This document shows, one piece after another, positions 9,846 to 20,000 of a stretch of DNA of 64,000 bases (its first letter is position 1; every line of letters begins with the position of its first letter). The DNA is taken from NCBI RefSeq assembly GCF_029844725.1, contig NZ_JAOCKJ010000005.1, forward strand, positions 62,001-126,000, in the 5' to 3' direction. This stretch comes from Pantoea sp. GD03673. Lineage in GTDB: Bacteria; Pseudomonadota; Gammaproteobacteria; Enterobacterales; Enterobacteriaceae. The translations under genes were made by a program, and so were the position numbers. Under the pieces are notes generated by a model that saw only the letters and a program-made list of their open reading frames with translations, was not told the DNA's origin and searched no databases.

Positions 9846-10298
9846 TTTGTGCGGCGGACGCTTTACTCCGCTACTGCGGGTATCTGCCATCACAACCACG
9901 TTGAGTGCAGACTGTAAGAAGAACAAAAAGCAGGAAAGGGCATCTTACTTCAGCAGGCTTTTTTTAACATTTATGTCCGGCTAAAACTTCTTTTCAAACA
10001 GCAGTCATACAGCCGGAGAGAAGAAAATATTCACCTGAAGAGTAAAGCGTCCCACGCCAGGGACGGCGTGGGCCGAGCGTCACGGATGACGAATGCGTCT
10101 TTACGATCAGGTGAACCTTTTCTGACTGGCCCCGATGACAAAGCCATCAAGCGCCAAATGCTACCTGTCACTTATTCAGCCCACTCCCCCGTAACATGAT
10201 TTACCCCACATCCATTAAAAAAAGATCTCACCCCATGAATTAATCATTCGTTATGATAGTTTGTAATTTGAATAATTTATTCCTTACCGGAGCCCGTC
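9846..10298. other. Intergenic region gltP-murQ
   Basis: This gap of about 450 bases contains the 86-nt palindromic element described separately and, nearer murQ, an AT-rich stretch (10195-10285) that presumably carries the murQP promoter. No murR gene lies next to murQ, unlike in E. coli, so the local regulator is not visible. I see no protein-coding gene. Confidence 0.5.
10030..10115. repeat. 86-nt nested palindromic element (three-way junction fold)
   Basis: The outer arms TTCACCTGA and TCAGGTGAA are perfectly complementary. Inside them GTAAAG pairs with CTTTAC. The enclosed part forms two perfect hairpins: CCCACGCC / GGCGTGGG with loop AGGGAC, and CGTCA / TGACG with loop CGGA. The whole element is therefore paired end to end as a closing stem with two arms. 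No T-tract follows, so it is not a simple terminator. It may be a dispersed intergenic repeat of the REP/ERIC kind, a mobile palindromic element, or a structured RNA. I do not recognise the exact family. Confidence 0.7.
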
Positions 10299-11210
10299 AT
10301 GAAACTCGACCTCAGCCAGATGATCACCGAAGGCCGCAACCCGGCCAGCCAGAACATTGATGAACTCTCCACCGACGCGATGCTGCGGGTCATTAATGAT
10401 GAAGATAAAAAGGTGGCACTGGCGGTTGAGGCCATCGTGCCGCAAATCGCCGCCGCCGTTGACGCCATCTGCGCCGCCTTCCAGGCGGGGGGACGACTGA
10501 TTTATTGCGGCGCAGGCACCTCCGGGCGGCTGGGCATCCTGGATGCCAGCGAATGCCCACCCACCTTTGGCACACCCCGCGAGCAGGTCATCGGCCTGAT
10601 TGCCGGTGGCCATACCGCTATTTTACAGGCAGTAGAAAACGCCGAAGACAACCGGGAGCAGGGCGCACAGGATCTGAAAGACATTCACTTCAGCCGCCAC
10701 GATGTGCTGGTGGGCATCGCCGCCAGCGGTCGCACACCTTACGTCCTGGGCGCGCTGGCTTACGCTAACGAGCTTGGCGCAACCACCGTGTCGCTCACCT
10801 GTAATCCGGGCAGCGCCATGTCGCAGGTTGCCGCCATCGCGCTCACGCCGGTGGTCGGCCCGGAAGTGGTCACCGGCTCCTCACGCATGAAAGCGGGCAC
10901 GGCACAAAAACTGGTGCTCAACATGCTCACCACCGGCGCGATGATCCGCAGCGGAAAAGTGTACGGCAACCTGATGGTCGATGTGGAAGCCACCAATCAG
11001 AAACTGGTGCAGCGCCAGATCAACATCGTCATGCAGGCGACTGACTGTGATGACGCCACCGCCAGCACCGCGCTCACCGCCTGTGGGGGACACTGTAAAA
11101 CCGCCATCCTGATGGTGCTGGCTGATCTGGGCGCGGATGAGGCGAAAGCCTTGCTCAGTCAGCATCAGGGCTTTATCCGTCAGGCCCTGAAGGCCGCAGG
11201 AGCACGCTAA
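10299..11210 (+). CDS. murQ: N-acetylmuramic acid 6-phosphate etherase
   Basis: MurQ cleaves the lactyl ether of MurNAc-6-phosphate to give GlcNAc-6-phosphate and D-lactate, in cytoplasmic recycling of cell-wall sugar. The 303-residue protein has an SIS sugar-phosphate-binding domain ([20 protein letters not shown] near residues 70-89) and the MurQ signature [17 protein letters not shown] near 193-209. Its stop overlaps the murP start by one base, so the two are coupled. The ribosome site is CCGGAG. murR, the divergent repressor in E. coli, is absent here. Confidence 0.96.
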   Translation: MKLDLSQMITEGRNPASQNIDELSTDAMLRVINDEDKKVALAVEAIVPQIAAAVDAICAAFQAGGRLIYCGAGTSGRLGILDASECPPTFGTPREQVIGLIAGGHTAILQAVENAEDNREQGAQDLKDIHFSRHDVLVGIAASGRTPYVLGALAYANELGATTVSLTCNPGSAMSQVAAIALTPVVGPEVVTGSSRMKAGTAQKLVLNMLTTGAMIRSGKVYGNLMVDVEATNQKLVQRQINIVMQATDCDDATASTALTACGGHCKTAILMVLADLGADEAKALLSQHQGFIRQALKAAGAR

Positions 11211-12664
11211 TGGCAAACATCACCGAGGCACTGTTGCGCGACATCCTGCAGGCAGTCGGTGGCGCGCAAAATATCGCGGCCTGCGGCCACTGCATGACGC
11301 GTCTTCGCCTGACGCTGAACCAGCCGGAGCAGGCCGATCTGGCCCGGTTAAAAAGCCTGCCGGGCGTGCTGGGCATGATTAACAGCGACGCGCAGTTACA
11401 GATTGTTCTGGGGCCTGGCAAAGCACAAACCGCCGCCGGGGGGATGCAGCGCCTGCTGGCGCAGGGGGAAACCGGGCTGGCACCTCAGGGCGAAACCGCG
11501 GAACTCAGCCAGCTTGCGGCGCAGCAAAAACAGCAGTTAAAGGCCAGACAGACCCATGGCGTGCATCGGTTTCTGACGCGCTTCGCCACCATCTTCACCC
11601 CGCTGATTCCGGGCTTTATCGGCGCAGGACTGCTGCTGGGATTTGCCACGCTGATCGAACAGAGCCTCCACCTCAATGTACCCGGTGACCATGCGCCCTG
11701 GCTGCTGCACACCGTGGCGTACATGAAGGTCTTCGGCAAGGGGCTGTTCACCTTTCTCAGCATCCTGATAGGTTACAACGCGCAGAAAGCCTTTGGCGGC
11801 AGCGGCGTCAACGGCGCTATCATCGCCTCACTGTTTGTGCTCGGCTATGTGCCCACGGCTACCACCGGCTACTACAGCGGCATGGAGAGCTTTTTCGGCC
11901 TGACCATCGATCCGCGAGGCAACATTATTGGCGTGCTGATGGCGGCGATCATCGGCGCGTGGATTGAGAAACAGCTGCGCAAAATCATTCCCGATAACCT
12001 CGATATGATCCTCACGTCGCTGTTTACACTGGTCATCACCGGCGCGGTCACCTACCTGCTCATCATGCCGCTGGGCGGCGAACTGTTTAAGGGCATGTCA
12101 TGGCTGTTTATCCATCTCAATAACAATCCCTTTGGCTGTGCGCTGCTGGCCGGGCTGTTCCTGATCGCCGTGATGTTCGGCATCCATCAGGGCTTTATTC
12201 CGGTCTACTTTGCGCTGATGGAAACGCAGGGGTTTAACTCGCTGTTTCCGATTCTGGCAATGGCGGGCGCCGGTCAGGTCGGCGCATCACTGGCGCTGTG
12301 GTGCAAAGCAGAAAAAGGCGCGCTGTTGCGGGCGCAGATCAAAGGGGCCATTGTGCCTGGCCTGCTTGGCGTCGGAGAACCGTTAATCTACGGCGTTACG
12401 CTGCCGCGCCTCAAACCCTTTATCACCGCCTGCGGTGGTGGGGCGCTGGGCGGTTTCTTTATCGGGCTGGTGGCGTGGCTGGGGCTGCCGGTCGGGATGA
12501 ACACGGTATTCGGACCTTCCGGTCTTGTGACGCTGCCGCTGATGACCTCCAGTCAGGGGATCTTCGCCGGTATGGCGGTTTACCTGGCCGGGCTGATGGT
12601 CGCCTGGACCGGTGGATTCCTGCTGACCTGGTGGTTCGGCACCCGAAACGTCGACCTCAGCTGA
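11210..12664 (+). CDS. murP: PTS MurNAc-specific transporter EIIBC
   Basis: A 484-residue phosphotransferase system permease that imports and phosphorylates N-acetylmuramic acid at the inner membrane. The N-terminal EIIB domain contains the phosphorylated cysteine in the motif CMTRLRLTL (Cys28). A linker of about residues 90-120 leads to an EIIC domain with about ten hydrophobic helices, including the [11 protein letters not shown] and [10 protein letters not shown] signatures (near residues 324 and 386). There is no EIIA domain, which is normal for MurP; glucose EIIA (Crr) is expected to serve. Product feeds MurQ, encoded just upstream. Confidence 0.95.
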   Translation: MANITEALLRDILQAVGGAQNIAACGHCMTRLRLTLNQPEQADLARLKSLPGVLGMINSDAQLQIVLGPGKAQTAAGGMQRLLAQGETGLAPQGETAELSQLAAQQKQQLKARQTHGVHRFLTRFATIFTPLIPGFIGAGLLLGFATLIEQSLHLNVPGDHAPWLLHTVAYMKVFGKGLFTFLSILIGYNAQKAFGGSGVNGAIIASLFVLGYVPTATTGYYSGMESFFGLTIDPRGNIIGVLMAAIIGAWIEKQLRKIIPDNLDMILTSLFTLVITGAVTYLLIMPLGGELFKGMSWLFIHLNNNPFGCALLAGLFLIAVMFGIHQGFIPVYFALMETQGFNSLFPILAMAGAGQVGASLALWCKAEKGALLRAQIKGAIVPGLLGVGEPLIYGVTLPRLKPFITACGGGALGGFFIGLVAWLGLPVGMNTVFGPSGLVTLPLMTSSQGIFAGMAVYLAGLMVAWTGGFLLTWWFGTRNVDLS

Positions 12665-12720
12665 CTGGCTGCCGGAATCCTCAAATCCGGCTAACGGATG
12701 AATAATGACCCGAAAATGTG

Positions 12721-12746
12721 AAAGCCGCCGCAAAGCGGCTTTTTTC
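12721..12746 (+). terminator. Intrinsic terminator of murQP
   Basis: Stem AAAGCCGC / GCGGCTTT with loop CGCAAA and a run of T after it, about 55 bases downstream of the murP stop. Confidence 0.92.
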
Positions 12747-12770
12747 GCGGCAGAAATTTAACTGAAACGT

Positions 12771-12798
12771 TAAAGAGAGTACGGACGCATGCCGAAAA
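12771..12798 (+). promoter_or_regulatory. Candidate flagellar sigma-28 promoter of aer
   Basis: TAAA and GCCGAAAA are separated by 16 bases, close to the FliA consensus TAAA-N15-GCCGATAA (one base longer, one mismatch). Placed about 95 bases before the aer start. aer belongs to the FliA regulon in E. coli, so the assignment is plausible. Confidence 0.55.
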
Positions 12799-12892
12799 CA
12801 TAAAAAAAGGTAATCGTTATTTCTCAGCCCACTGTTTTCACGCTGGCACGCAGACTGCCGCGTGCAGGACGTCGGGTTCTCAAGGACTTTTG

Positions 12893-14437
12893 ATGCGTAA
12901 CAACCAGCCTGTCTCTCAGCGTGAATATCAGTTCGACGATAATGCGACACTGATGTCGACCACCGACCTCAACAGCCACATCACATACGCCAACGACGCG
13001 TTTATAGAAGCGAGCGGATTCACTGCCGACGAGATCAACGGCCAGCCGCATAACATGGTGCGTCACCCCGATATGCCACCAGAAGCGTTTGCTGACATGT
13101 GGGCGACGCTGAAACAGGGTGAACCCTGGACCGCGCTGGTCAAGAACCGCCGGAAAAATGGCGATCACTACTGGGTGCGGGCTAACGCCATTCCGGTCGT
13201 GCGCGACGGTAAAGTGCAGGGTTATATGTCGGTGCGCACCAAACCCACGGCAGAGGAAGTGCGACAGACCGACGCGCTCTATCAGGATTTTCGTGAAGGC
13301 CGTGCCAGAGGGCGACGTTTTCACAAAGGCCTGCTGGTTCGCAGCGGCTGGCGGCGTCCCGCCTCCCTGCTGAAAACGCTGCCCCTTCGCTGGCGGATCC
13401 GCAGCACGCTGCTGACATTACTGCCGCTCACGGTGGCGGGTGCCTGGGCACTGGGCATGACGCCCGCAGCACTGGCAGGCTTTGCCGCAGGGATGGCTGC
13501 GCTTCTGCTGCTCTGCAGCCTGTGGCTGGAGCAGCAGATCTCACGTCCTATTGAGCGGATGTGCAGGCAGGCACTGAGCGTGGCGACCGGGGCGAGCCAC
13601 AAAGTTGACCAGATGGATCGCGTTGATGAGGTCGGCTTCACGCTGCGCGCTATCGGCCAGCTCGGATTGATGTTCCGCTGGCTGGTGGATGATGTCAGCG
13701 GTCAGGCGATCAATGTGCTGAGCGCCAGCGACGCCATCGCCCGCAGCAATAACGAACTGAGTCGCCGTACCGAGCAGGCGGCTGCTAACGTGCAGCAGAC
13801 CGCGGCCACCATGAACGAAATGACCGCCACGGTGAAGAGCAATACTGAAACGGCGAACGAGGTGAATACCCTGTCAGCCGACACCAGCCACGCTGCCCGT
13901 AAAGGCGGTGAGGTGATGACCGAGATGATGGGCATGATGGGCGAAATCGCTGACAGTTCGAAGCGCATCGCCAATATTACCAGCGTTATCGATGGCATTG
14001 CCTTCCAGACCAATATTCTGGCGCTCAACGCCGCCGTGGAAGCAGCACGGGCCGGTGAGCAGGGCAAAGGCTTTGCCGTGGTGGCGGGTGAAGTCCGCAG
14101 CCTGGCGCAGCGCAGCGCTAAAGCCGCCAGCGAAATCAAAATGCTGGTCGAAACCAGCGCCAGCCGGGTTCAGTCGGGCAATGAGCACGCCAGCGCGGCA
14201 GGCCGGACAATGCAGGATATCGTGTCGCAGGTGCAGAACGTCACCGCCCTGATTGCGCAGATCAGCGCCGCCACGGCCGAACAGGCAACGGCGCTCAGTG
14301 AAGTCAGTTCAGCGGTGGAAGATCTTGATGACATCACTCACCAGAACGCAGCACGCGTGACAGAAAGCGCCGAGGCGTCAGGCCGCATGACCCACCAGGC
14401 GAACCGTCTGGTGGAAGCGATCAGCGTGTTCCGTTAA
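12893..14437 (+). CDS. aer: Aerotaxis receptor Aer
   Basis: A 514-residue methyl-accepting chemotaxis protein that senses redox state through a cytoplasmic FAD-binding PAS domain. The PAS domain (about residues 15-115) keeps the Aer-typical stretches [17 protein letters not shown] and [17 protein letters not shown], and [16 protein letters not shown] membrane-anchoring hydrophobic hairpin occupies about residues 165-208, followed by HAMP and the signalling domain with the highly conserved tip ([21 protein letters not shown], near residues 363-383). No periplasmic sensor domain is present, as expected. The ATG after CAAGGAC was chosen over an upstream TTG. No other chemotaxis or flagellar gene is in the window. 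Confidence 0.95.
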   Translation: MRNNQPVSQREYQFDDNATLMSTTDLNSHITYANDAFIEASGFTADEINGQPHNMVRHPDMPPEAFADMWATLKQGEPWTALVKNRRKNGDHYWVRANAIPVVRDGKVQGYMSVRTKPTAEEVRQTDALYQDFREGRARGRRFHKGLLVRSGWRRPASLLKTLPLRWRIRSTLLTLLPLTVAGAWALGMTPAALAGFAAGMAALLLLCSLWLEQQISRPIERMCRQALSVATGASHKVDQMDRVDEVGFTLRAIGQLGLMFRWLVDDVSGQAINVLSASDAIARSNNELSRRTEQAAANVQQTAATMNEMTATVKSNTETANEVNTLSADTSHAARKGGEVMTEMMGMMGEIADSSKRIANITSVIDGIAFQTNILALNAAVEAARAGEQGKGFAVVAGEVRSLAQRSAKAASEIKMLVETSASRVQSGNEHASAAGRTMQDIVSQVQNVTALIAQISAATAEQATALSEVSSAVEDLDDITHQNAARVTESAEASGRMTHQANRLVEAISVFR

Positions 14438-14459
14438 GAGAAAAGAGGAAATGGCCCGA

Positions 14460-15425
14460 TTATGAGGCCAGCGCCTGCGTGCCTTCGCGTCCGGCACGCA
14501 GCGCCCCTGGCGACTGCCCGACAATCCGCTTAAAGGCGCGGCTGAACGCCGCAATCGAGCCGTAGCCGAGATGATACGCCACGGCTTCCACCGCTTCGCC
14601 ATTGTTCACAATCCGCTGTACCGCCAGCCGCATCCGTAACTCGGTCAGATATCGCAGCGGCGTCATACCGGTGGCATTGAGAAAACGTCCGGCAAACACC
14701 GACCGCGAACAGCCTGCCACGCTGGCGAGCCGCGCCACCGTCCAGTTTTCGCCCGGCTCACGGTGCATTGCGGCAATCGCCTGACTCAGACGCGGATCGC
14801 GCATCGCCTGCACCAGTCCACTGCGATCGCCGCAGCCGTTCTCGACCCAGCCGCGCACAATCAGCGCGGCAACCACATCCGCCAGACGCGACAGAATGCC
14901 AGCAAATCCCGCCTGTCTGGTGCGTGACTCCCGCTCCATCGCCGCCAGAATCGGCTGAATCTCCGGGTATTGCGACAGCAGGGTACTCACCAGCATCACA
15001 TCCGGCATAGTGGTGATCAGCGGCTGCATACCGCCAAGCTCAAACGCCATGCAGGCGCTGAACAGCAGCACGCTGTGCTCGTCATCGCAGGCATCTTCCG
15101 GGGCGGCGATGTCGCAGACGCTGTCGCAGAGCGGCTTGCTCGCCATGTTTTTAATGCACTGGCAGTCTGCCTCTTCACTGGAGATCAGGCTGTGCGGTTT
15201 ACCGTGCGGCACCAGCAGCGCATCGCCGCTGTTGAGCTGAAACAATTCGCCGGAGGCGCTGCGCACCATCAGGGAGCCGCGCCCGACAAAGTGGAACTGC
15301 GCCCGGCCCGGTGCGTGCTCATAATGCAGCCCGAACGGTGCGCTTACCGCGATACGCTGATAGTTCACGCCATACAGCCGCATCCCCATCAGCAGCTCAC
15401 TGGTCAGATCGCCATAGTGACTCAT
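14460..15425 (-). CDS. AraC-family regulator with cupin N-terminal domain
   Basis: A 321-residue transcriptional regulator. Residues ~1-190 form a cupin-like ligand-binding domain of the kind often called AraC_binding_2/cupin_6 (motif LNSGDALLVPHGKPH near residues 62-76). Residues ~205-310 form the double helix-turn-helix, with WTVARLASVAGCSRSVFAGRF and AVAYHLGYGSIAAFSRAFK as the two recognition units. It is divergent from a NepI-like exporter with 104 bases between them, so it probably controls that gene. The effector is unknown; this class often responds to drugs or small aromatic compounds. The cluster of Cys residues (three within about 105-125) is unusual for a cytoplasmic regulator and may be redox- or metal-sensitive, but that is only an inference. 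Confidence 0.85.
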   Translation of the reverse strand: MSHYGDLTSELLMGMRLYGVNYQRIAVSAPFGLHYEHAPGRAQFHFVGRGSLMVRSASGELFQLNSGDALLVPHGKPHSLISSEEADCQCIKNMASKPLCDSVCDIAAPEDACDDEHSVLLFSACMAFELGGMQPLITTMPDVMLVSTLLSQYPEIQPILAAMERESRTRQAGFAGILSRLADVVAALIVRGWVENGCGDRSGLVQAMRDPRLSQAIAAMHREPGENWTVARLASVAGCSRSVFAGRFLNATGMTPLRYLTELRMRLAVQRIVNNGEAVEAVAYHLGYGSIAAFSRAFKRIVGQSPGALRAGREGTQALAS

Positions 15426-15529
15426 GTGATTCCAGACGAATTATCAAAAATGAAGGTGTAAGTATCATAGATCGTCCTGACGCGACACTCTATGCTCTCA
15501 CTCACTTTTTTATCTTCCGGAGAAGCAGC

Positions 15530-16717
15530 ATGAGTCTGACAACCGAAGTGGCTGATGAGGTTTCCTCGCCAACCCGTCCCGCATGGGGCGCGGTATTTGC
15601 TATGGCGTTTGGGGTGTTCAGCCTGATTACCGCCGAATTTTTACCCGTGAGTCTGCTGACGCCAATGGCCCACAGCCTGGGCGTGTCAGAGGGGCAGGCG
15701 GGACAGACCGTCACCATTACCGCGCTGGTGGCGCTGTTTACCAGCCTGGTGACCGGCAGCGTCACGCGGCGCATCGATCGCCGCGTCGTGATGCTGGTGT
15801 TTTCGCTGCTGCTGATCGCCTCGGCACTGATGGTGGCGTTTGCCGCTGATCTGACGGTGATCCTGCTGGCGCGGGTGCTGCTGGGCATGGCAATTGGCGG
15901 TTTCTGGACACTTTCAACCGCCATTACCATGCGTCTGGTGCCCACCGATCAGGTGCCGCGTGCGCTCTCTATTGTCTTCAGCGGTATCTCGCTGGCGACC
16001 ATTATCGCCACGCCGCTCGGCAGCTATCTCGGCGGACTGGTGGGCTGGCGCAACATCTTTATGCTGACCGCCGGACTGGGTGCGGTGGCGCTGCTGTGGC
16101 AGTTCTTCACCCTGCCCGCCATGCCAGCAGAGCACAAAGCCCGCAACGGTGGCGTCCTGGCCCTGCTGCGTATCGGCGTGATGCGCTGGGGAATGCTGGC
16201 GGTGATCATGATGTTTACCGGTCACTTCGCTTTCTTCACCTATCTGCGCCCGTTCCTGGAAGGTGTTGCCCGGCTCAACCTTAATCAGCTGTCGCTGGTG
16301 CTGCTCGCCTTTGGCGTAGCGAACTTCTTTGGGACCTCGCTGGCCGGTTTTCTGGTCACCCGCAGCGTATCGCTGACGCTAAGCGGTATGGCGCTGTTAA
16401 TGAGCGCGACTGCGATGATGCTGGTGAGTTTTGGCGATGTCAGCTGGATGGTGGGCGCGGGCGTGGCGATCTGGGGAATGGCATTTGGTTCAATGCCAAC
16501 CGGCTGGTCAACCTGGATTTCGCGGGCGGTGCCGGATGATGCGGAATCGGGCGGCGGTTTACTGGTCGCCACCATCCAGCTGGCGATTACCGTTGGCGCA
16601 GCAGCAGGCGGCTGGATGTTTGACCTGCGTGGCGCAGGCGGTGTGTTTGTTGCCAGCGGGGTACTGATGCTGCTGGCCGCACTAACCATCTTCAGCCGGG
16701 TGCGGCACCACGGTTAA
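15530..16717 (+). CDS. MFS efflux transporter, NepI/DHA1-like
   Basis: A 395-residue major facilitator with 12 predicted helices. It shares with E. coli NepI (purine ribonucleoside exporter) the stretch EFLPVSLLTPMA in helix 1, the LGMAIGGFW segment in helix 4, and MGLRLVP-type/GWSTWISR motifs later on. DHA1-type antiporter motifs are visible in helices 4-5 (GISLATIIATPLGSYLGG). It probably exports a nucleoside, sugar or drug with proton exchange. The start is the ATG following CCGGAGAAGC. A terminator follows. The divergent AraC protein is the likely regulator. Confidence 0.82.
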   Translation: MSLTTEVADEVSSPTRPAWGAVFAMAFGVFSLITAEFLPVSLLTPMAHSLGVSEGQAGQTVTITALVALFTSLVTGSVTRRIDRRVVMLVFSLLLIASALMVAFAADLTVILLARVLLGMAIGGFWTLSTAITMRLVPTDQVPRALSIVFSGISLATIIATPLGSYLGGLVGWRNIFMLTAGLGAVALLWQFFTLPAMPAEHKARNGGVLALLRIGVMRWGMLAVIMMFTGHFAFFTYLRPFLEGVARLNLNQLSLVLLAFGVANFFGTSLAGFLVTRSVSLTLSGMALLMSATAMMLVSFGDVSWMVGAGVAIWGMAFGSMPTGWSTWISRAVPDDAESGGGLLVATIQLAITVGAAAGGWMFDLRGAGGVFVASGVLMLLAALTIFSRVRHHG

Positions 16718-16724
16718 TCTTCTC

Positions 16725-16751
16725 AAGGCAGCGCATTATGCTGCCTTTATT
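16725..16751 (+). terminator. Intrinsic terminator after the NepI-like gene
   Basis: Stem AAGGCAGC / GCTGCCTT with loop GCATTAT, then TTATTTAT, starting 8 bases after the stop codon. Confidence 0.88.
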
Positions 16752-16929
16752 TATAGCGGTGGGTTATTAACCTTTTGAGCGATAACTGTGCGATACGTGC
16801 TTTTTATGTTCAATTTAACTGAATGAGTTAAGCAAAACCCTCCGCTTTTTACTGTTCGGTTTCCGGACTAATATATCTATCAACAAGGCAGCACGCCTTA
16901 CCTGATGAAAATTAATCGAGGAATTGACC

Positions 16930-17139
16930 ATGAAATCTATCAAAACTTTTGCAGCTGTTATCGCCCTCTCTGTTCTGCCACTGACCAGCTTTGCACAATC
17001 TGTGACCGCCATCGACTCTACGCTGGATGGTGCAGAAGCGAAAATTGCTGCACAGGCGCAGGAAGCTGGTGCTTCATATAAAATCACTGAAGCCTACACT
17101 AACAACGGCGTTCACATGACCGCTGAACTGCTGAAATAA
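16930..17139 (+). CDS. Small periplasmic DUF1471 (YhcN/BhsA-type) protein
   Basis: A 69-residue exported protein. A Sec signal peptide covers residues 1-21 (cleavage near SFA-QS). The mature part ends with the DUF1471 pattern AGASYKITEAYTNNGVHMTA, as in BhsA, McbA, YahO and YhcN. These small periplasmic proteins are induced by stress and affect biofilm formation and surface properties, but their molecular function is unknown. The start was placed at the ATG with GAGGAA upstream; a TTG two codons earlier is less likely. It is monocistronic. Confidence 0.85.
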   Translation: MKSIKTFAAVIALSVLPLTSFAQSVTAIDSTLDGAEAKIAAQAQEAGASYKITEAYTNNGVHMTAELLK

Positions 17140-17162
17140 ATCGTTTTACCCTCTTGTGCTGA

Positions 17163-17184
17163 CAGGACGCCTCCGGGCGTCCTG
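17163..17184 (+). terminator. Probable terminator after the DUF1471 gene
   Basis: A stable hairpin (CAGGACGC / GCGTCCTG plus one closing pair, loop TCCG) 23 bases after the stop. Only a short T-run follows a few bases later, so efficiency is uncertain. Confidence 0.6.
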
Positions 17185-17222
17185 GCGGCGTTTCTCTGCG
17201 AATAATCCTGTCCCTTTCCCTC

Positions 17223-17241
17223 GTAAATAATTATCATTCTC
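17223..17241. promoter_or_regulatory. Candidate Fur box upstream of yncE
   Basis: The 19-base stretch GTAAATAATTATCATTCTC matches 14 of 19 positions of the Fur consensus GATAATGATAATCATTATC by hand alignment. It lies about 100 bases before the yncE start. Iron/Fur control of yncE is known in E. coli. Confidence 0.7.
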
Positions 17242-17339
17242 AAAAAAAATCGTACTTCAGCCTGCGCGTCAGGCCTTTCTGGTTGCAATGTCGGGCTTTC
17301 TTATCACTGCGTCTGCAGTGGATTAACTCTGGAGAAGTT

Positions 17340-18392
17340 ATGAAAGCGATTACCAATACGTGCCGGACCCTGCGTCCGCTGTTACTGGCTACGGCCCTGT
17401 TTTCTGCCTCAGGATGGCTGGCAGTGCAGGCGGAGGATCTCAATCAGGCAGTGGGGAAAGGTGTCTATGAGCTGGCGGTCAGCCCGAAAGACAACGCCCT
17501 GTTCGTGGCGACAGCGCAAAACAGCAGCGGAGAAGGCGGCACCGTTTTTCGTCTCGACCCGGCTACGCTGTCGGTGCAGCAGTCGATCAACACTGAGCTG
17601 AAATCGTTTGGTGCGGCGATCAATCCGCAAACCAATGTGCTTTATATCGGTAACACCGTGAACGGTTCTGTCACCGCCATTGACGCCAGCAGTGGGAAGG
17701 TACTGAATACGCTGGTGCTGGATAGCCGTCAGCGCAGTGAGACCGTGCGTCCATTGCAGCCGCGCCAGGTGGCGGTTGATGTGAAAACTAACCGGGTTTA
17801 TATCACCGGGCTGGGACCGCAGAGCGTGGTCTGGGTGGTGGATGGCAGCACGATGAAGCTTGTCAGCACCATCCCGAATACCGGCAAAATGGCCACCGGT
17901 CTGGCTGTGGATGCAGACGCGCAGAAGGTTTACGTCACGAATGCAGATGGCGAGCTGGTGACAATTAATGCCCGAACCAATGCGATTGAGAAGAAGCAGA
18001 AGATTGACGGCGATAAAGCGCACTTCTTCCTGAACATTGCGCTGGATACGCATGGTCAGCGCGCCTTCCTGACAGATTCAAAGCAGGCGCAGATGCTGGT
18101 GGTTGATCTGCGTAATCAGCAGGTGATTCAGCGGATTGCTGTGCCTGAATCGCTGGCGGTGCTGTTCAACGCGGAGCGTGATGAGCTGTATGTTACCCAT
18201 CGCAAAGCCGGTGAAGTCAGCATCATTGACGCCAGCAGCTACAAGGTGAAGCGCACGGTGAAAACCCCGGCATTGCCTAATAGCCTGGCGCTTTCAGCTG
18301 ATGGAAACGTGCTGTATGTCAGCGTGAAACAGCCCGGCTCACGTAAGGAGCCACCAAAAAATCCTGACAGCGTGATGCGTATTGCGCTGTAA
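17340..18392 (+). CDS. yncE: Periplasmic YncE-like seven-bladed beta-propeller protein
   Basis: A 350-residue secreted protein (E. coli YncE has 353). It has a signal peptide to about residue 32 (WLAVQAED), then YVTN-family propeller blades with repeated patterns such as LAVDADAQKVYVTNADGEL and LSADGNVLYVSV. Near-identical landmarks to YncE include GNTVNGSVTAIDA and VRPLQPRQVAVD. E. coli YncE binds single-stranded DNA in vitro and is iron-regulated; its physiological role is unsettled. In E. coli it neighbours the TonB-dependent receptor gene yncD, which is not next to it here. The ATG start follows CTGGAGAAGTT. Confidence 0.93.
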   Translation: MKAITNTCRTLRPLLLATALFSASGWLAVQAEDLNQAVGKGVYELAVSPKDNALFVATAQNSSGEGGTVFRLDPATLSVQQSINTELKSFGAAINPQTNVLYIGNTVNGSVTAIDASSGKVLNTLVLDSRQRSETVRPLQPRQVAVDVKTNRVYITGLGPQSVVWVVDGSTMKLVSTIPNTGKMATGLAVDADAQKVYVTNADGELVTINARTNAIEKKQKIDGDKAHFFLNIALDTHGQRAFLTDSKQAQMLVVDLRNQQVIQRIAVPESLAVLFNAERDELYVTHRKAGEVSIIDASSYKVKRTVKTPALPNSLALSADGNVLYVSVKQPGSRKEPPKNPDSVMRIAL

Positions 18393-18452
18393 GGGAGGCG
18401 GTCTGCACTGAAAAACGGGGGCGCTGTTTTAGCGCCACGCGTTGTCACCGGA

Positions 18453-18479
18453 AAAGCCACTCTGACGAGTGGCTTTTTT
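18453..18479 (+). terminator. Intrinsic terminator of yncE
   Basis: Perfect stem AAAGCCACTC / GAGTGGCTTT with loop TGAC and six T, about 60 bases after the stop. Confidence 0.92.
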
Positions 18480-18484
18480 GTCGT

Positions 18485-18505
18485 AAAAAGCCCGCTTTCG
18501 CGGGC
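18485..18505 (-). terminator. Intrinsic terminator of sbmA (minus strand)
   Basis: Read on the minus strand, GCCCGC-GAAA-GCGGGC is followed by a run of T. It lies about 105 bases beyond the sbmA stop and back-to-back with the yncE terminator. Confidence 0.85.
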
Positions 18506-18609
18506 CAGAATATCAGTGCGTTCCTGCGGAGCCGGTCAGGTCCGAAGACTCTCCGGGGCTTTACCGGGCAGGAACGCGGGCGACGGTTTTACACACCATT
18601 GCCGTACTG

Positions 18610-19851
18610 CTACACATCCTCTGACGCTTCGCGCATCATCTCATCATGCGGCACATCATCCAGAATCTGCTCAAAGCTGCGCAGACGCTTGTAGATGGAC
18701 ATCAGTTCAATCAGCGTTGACCAGGAGGCGATCAGATACTGGAACGAGCCGCGTACCTGATCAAATACGTTGGTGATCTGGTTGAGTAAGCCCAGCGTGA
18801 TAGTGCCTGCCACAATTGACGGGAACAGCAGGAACAGACCAAACACATTATCGACCTGCAGATAGAGAATGCGGGTGATGTTGAAGTAAAGATAATGGAA
18901 GTAGAGACGGAAGTAGTTAACCCGTACCCGACTGAACAATTCCTGCACGGTCTGCGGCTGCGCACGATCGGCATTGTCTTCGCCGTAGACCAGTTCTTTA
19001 CGGTAAGCGGCTTCAACCCGCTGGTTGCGGAACTCCAGCCCCGGCAGCTTAATCCCGACCAGCGCCAGTAATCCGGTACCAAACACCGACCAGAGCACCG
19101 CCGCAATCACCAGTGCATAGGGGATATTACCAAGGAACGGGATATCTTTTACGTGATGGGAGAGCGCGACCAGCACCGGCAAAAACGCCACCAGCGTCAT
19201 AATTGCCTGAATAAAACTGACGCCCCAGTTTTCCAGGGTTGTCGCAAACCGCATGGTGTCTTCCTGCACACGCTGTGCGGCACCTTCCACATGACGCAGA
19301 CGCTGCCAGTTGTGCATGTAGTAGTTGTTCATGGCGGTACGCCAGCGGAAAACCCAGTGGCTGATAAAAAAGGAGTTGAGCACGCCAATCACGACGGCAA
19401 TTAAGGCGATGCCGAGAAACGAGATTACCTGATGGTAAAACTCTGCAATCTGCACCGATCCCGCTTTTGTCAGCGCTTTCTGGATCAGATCGTAAAACGG
19501 GCCATACCAGGCGTTGATGGCGACACCGACCTGCACGCCAAACCAGGTGACAAAGATGATCAGCGCGGACCCCCACACTGACCAGCGTTGCCACGGATGG
19601 GCATCAATCACCCGCCAGGCAAGGGCAAAAATGGCGACCATAATCCAGTAATAGAGATAAAACCAGATCTGACTCGCGGCGATAAAACGCGCCGCCGTCG
19701 TCGGTAACGGTTGTTTCATTGCTGCTTCAAACGTCGGCCAGATACCGGGCAGATGCGCGGCAAAGCCGAACCAGGCAAAAATCGCGAACAGGCTCCAGAC
19801 AGCCGCAGAGCTGAAAAACAGCGCTGGCCGCGGAAAAAAAGACTTAAACAT
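18610..19851 (-). CDS. sbmA: Peptide antibiotic transporter SbmA
   Basis: A 413-residue inner membrane protein of the SbmA/BacA family (E. coli SbmA, 406 residues), a proton-driven importer of microcin B17, bleomycin, proline-rich antimicrobial peptides and similar compounds. It begins with the typical MFKSFFPRP. Conserved landmarks include [29 protein letters not shown] (about 185-205), [20 protein letters not shown] and [19 protein letters not shown]. There is no ATPase domain, which distinguishes it from the related ABC (YddA-like) proteins. The ATG start follows GGAGTGCCT; a GTG two codons upstream is possible. Its N-terminal ~70 residues are more divergent from E. coli than the rest. Confidence 0.95.
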   Translation of the reverse strand: MFKSFFPRPALFFSSAAVWSLFAIFAWFGFAAHLPGIWPTFEAAMKQPLPTTAARFIAASQIWFYLYYWIMVAIFALAWRVIDAHPWQRWSVWGSALIIFVTWFGVQVGVAINAWYGPFYDLIQKALTKAGSVQIAEFYHQVISFLGIALIAVVIGVLNSFFISHWVFRWRTAMNNYYMHNWQRLRHVEGAAQRVQEDTMRFATTLENWGVSFIQAIMTLVAFLPVLVALSHHVKDIPFLGNIPYALVIAAVLWSVFGTGLLALVGIKLPGLEFRNQRVEAAYRKELVYGEDNADRAQPQTVQELFSRVRVNYFRLYFHYLYFNITRILYLQVDNVFGLFLLFPSIVAGTITLGLLNQITNVFDQVRGSFQYLIASWSTLIELMSIYKRLRSFEQILDDVPHDEMMREASEDV

Positions 19852-20000
19852 AGGCACTCCACTGTTGTGTGTTGCCTGTTATAACGTTTTTGACGGGTCG
19901 CTGTCTGTAGTCTGTTGTTTCTGCTAATGACAGGCGGTGGATAGATGTTAATGAAATTGTGCGATTTTGTTTCCTGGAACTAAATCTTTGTGAATGGCAG

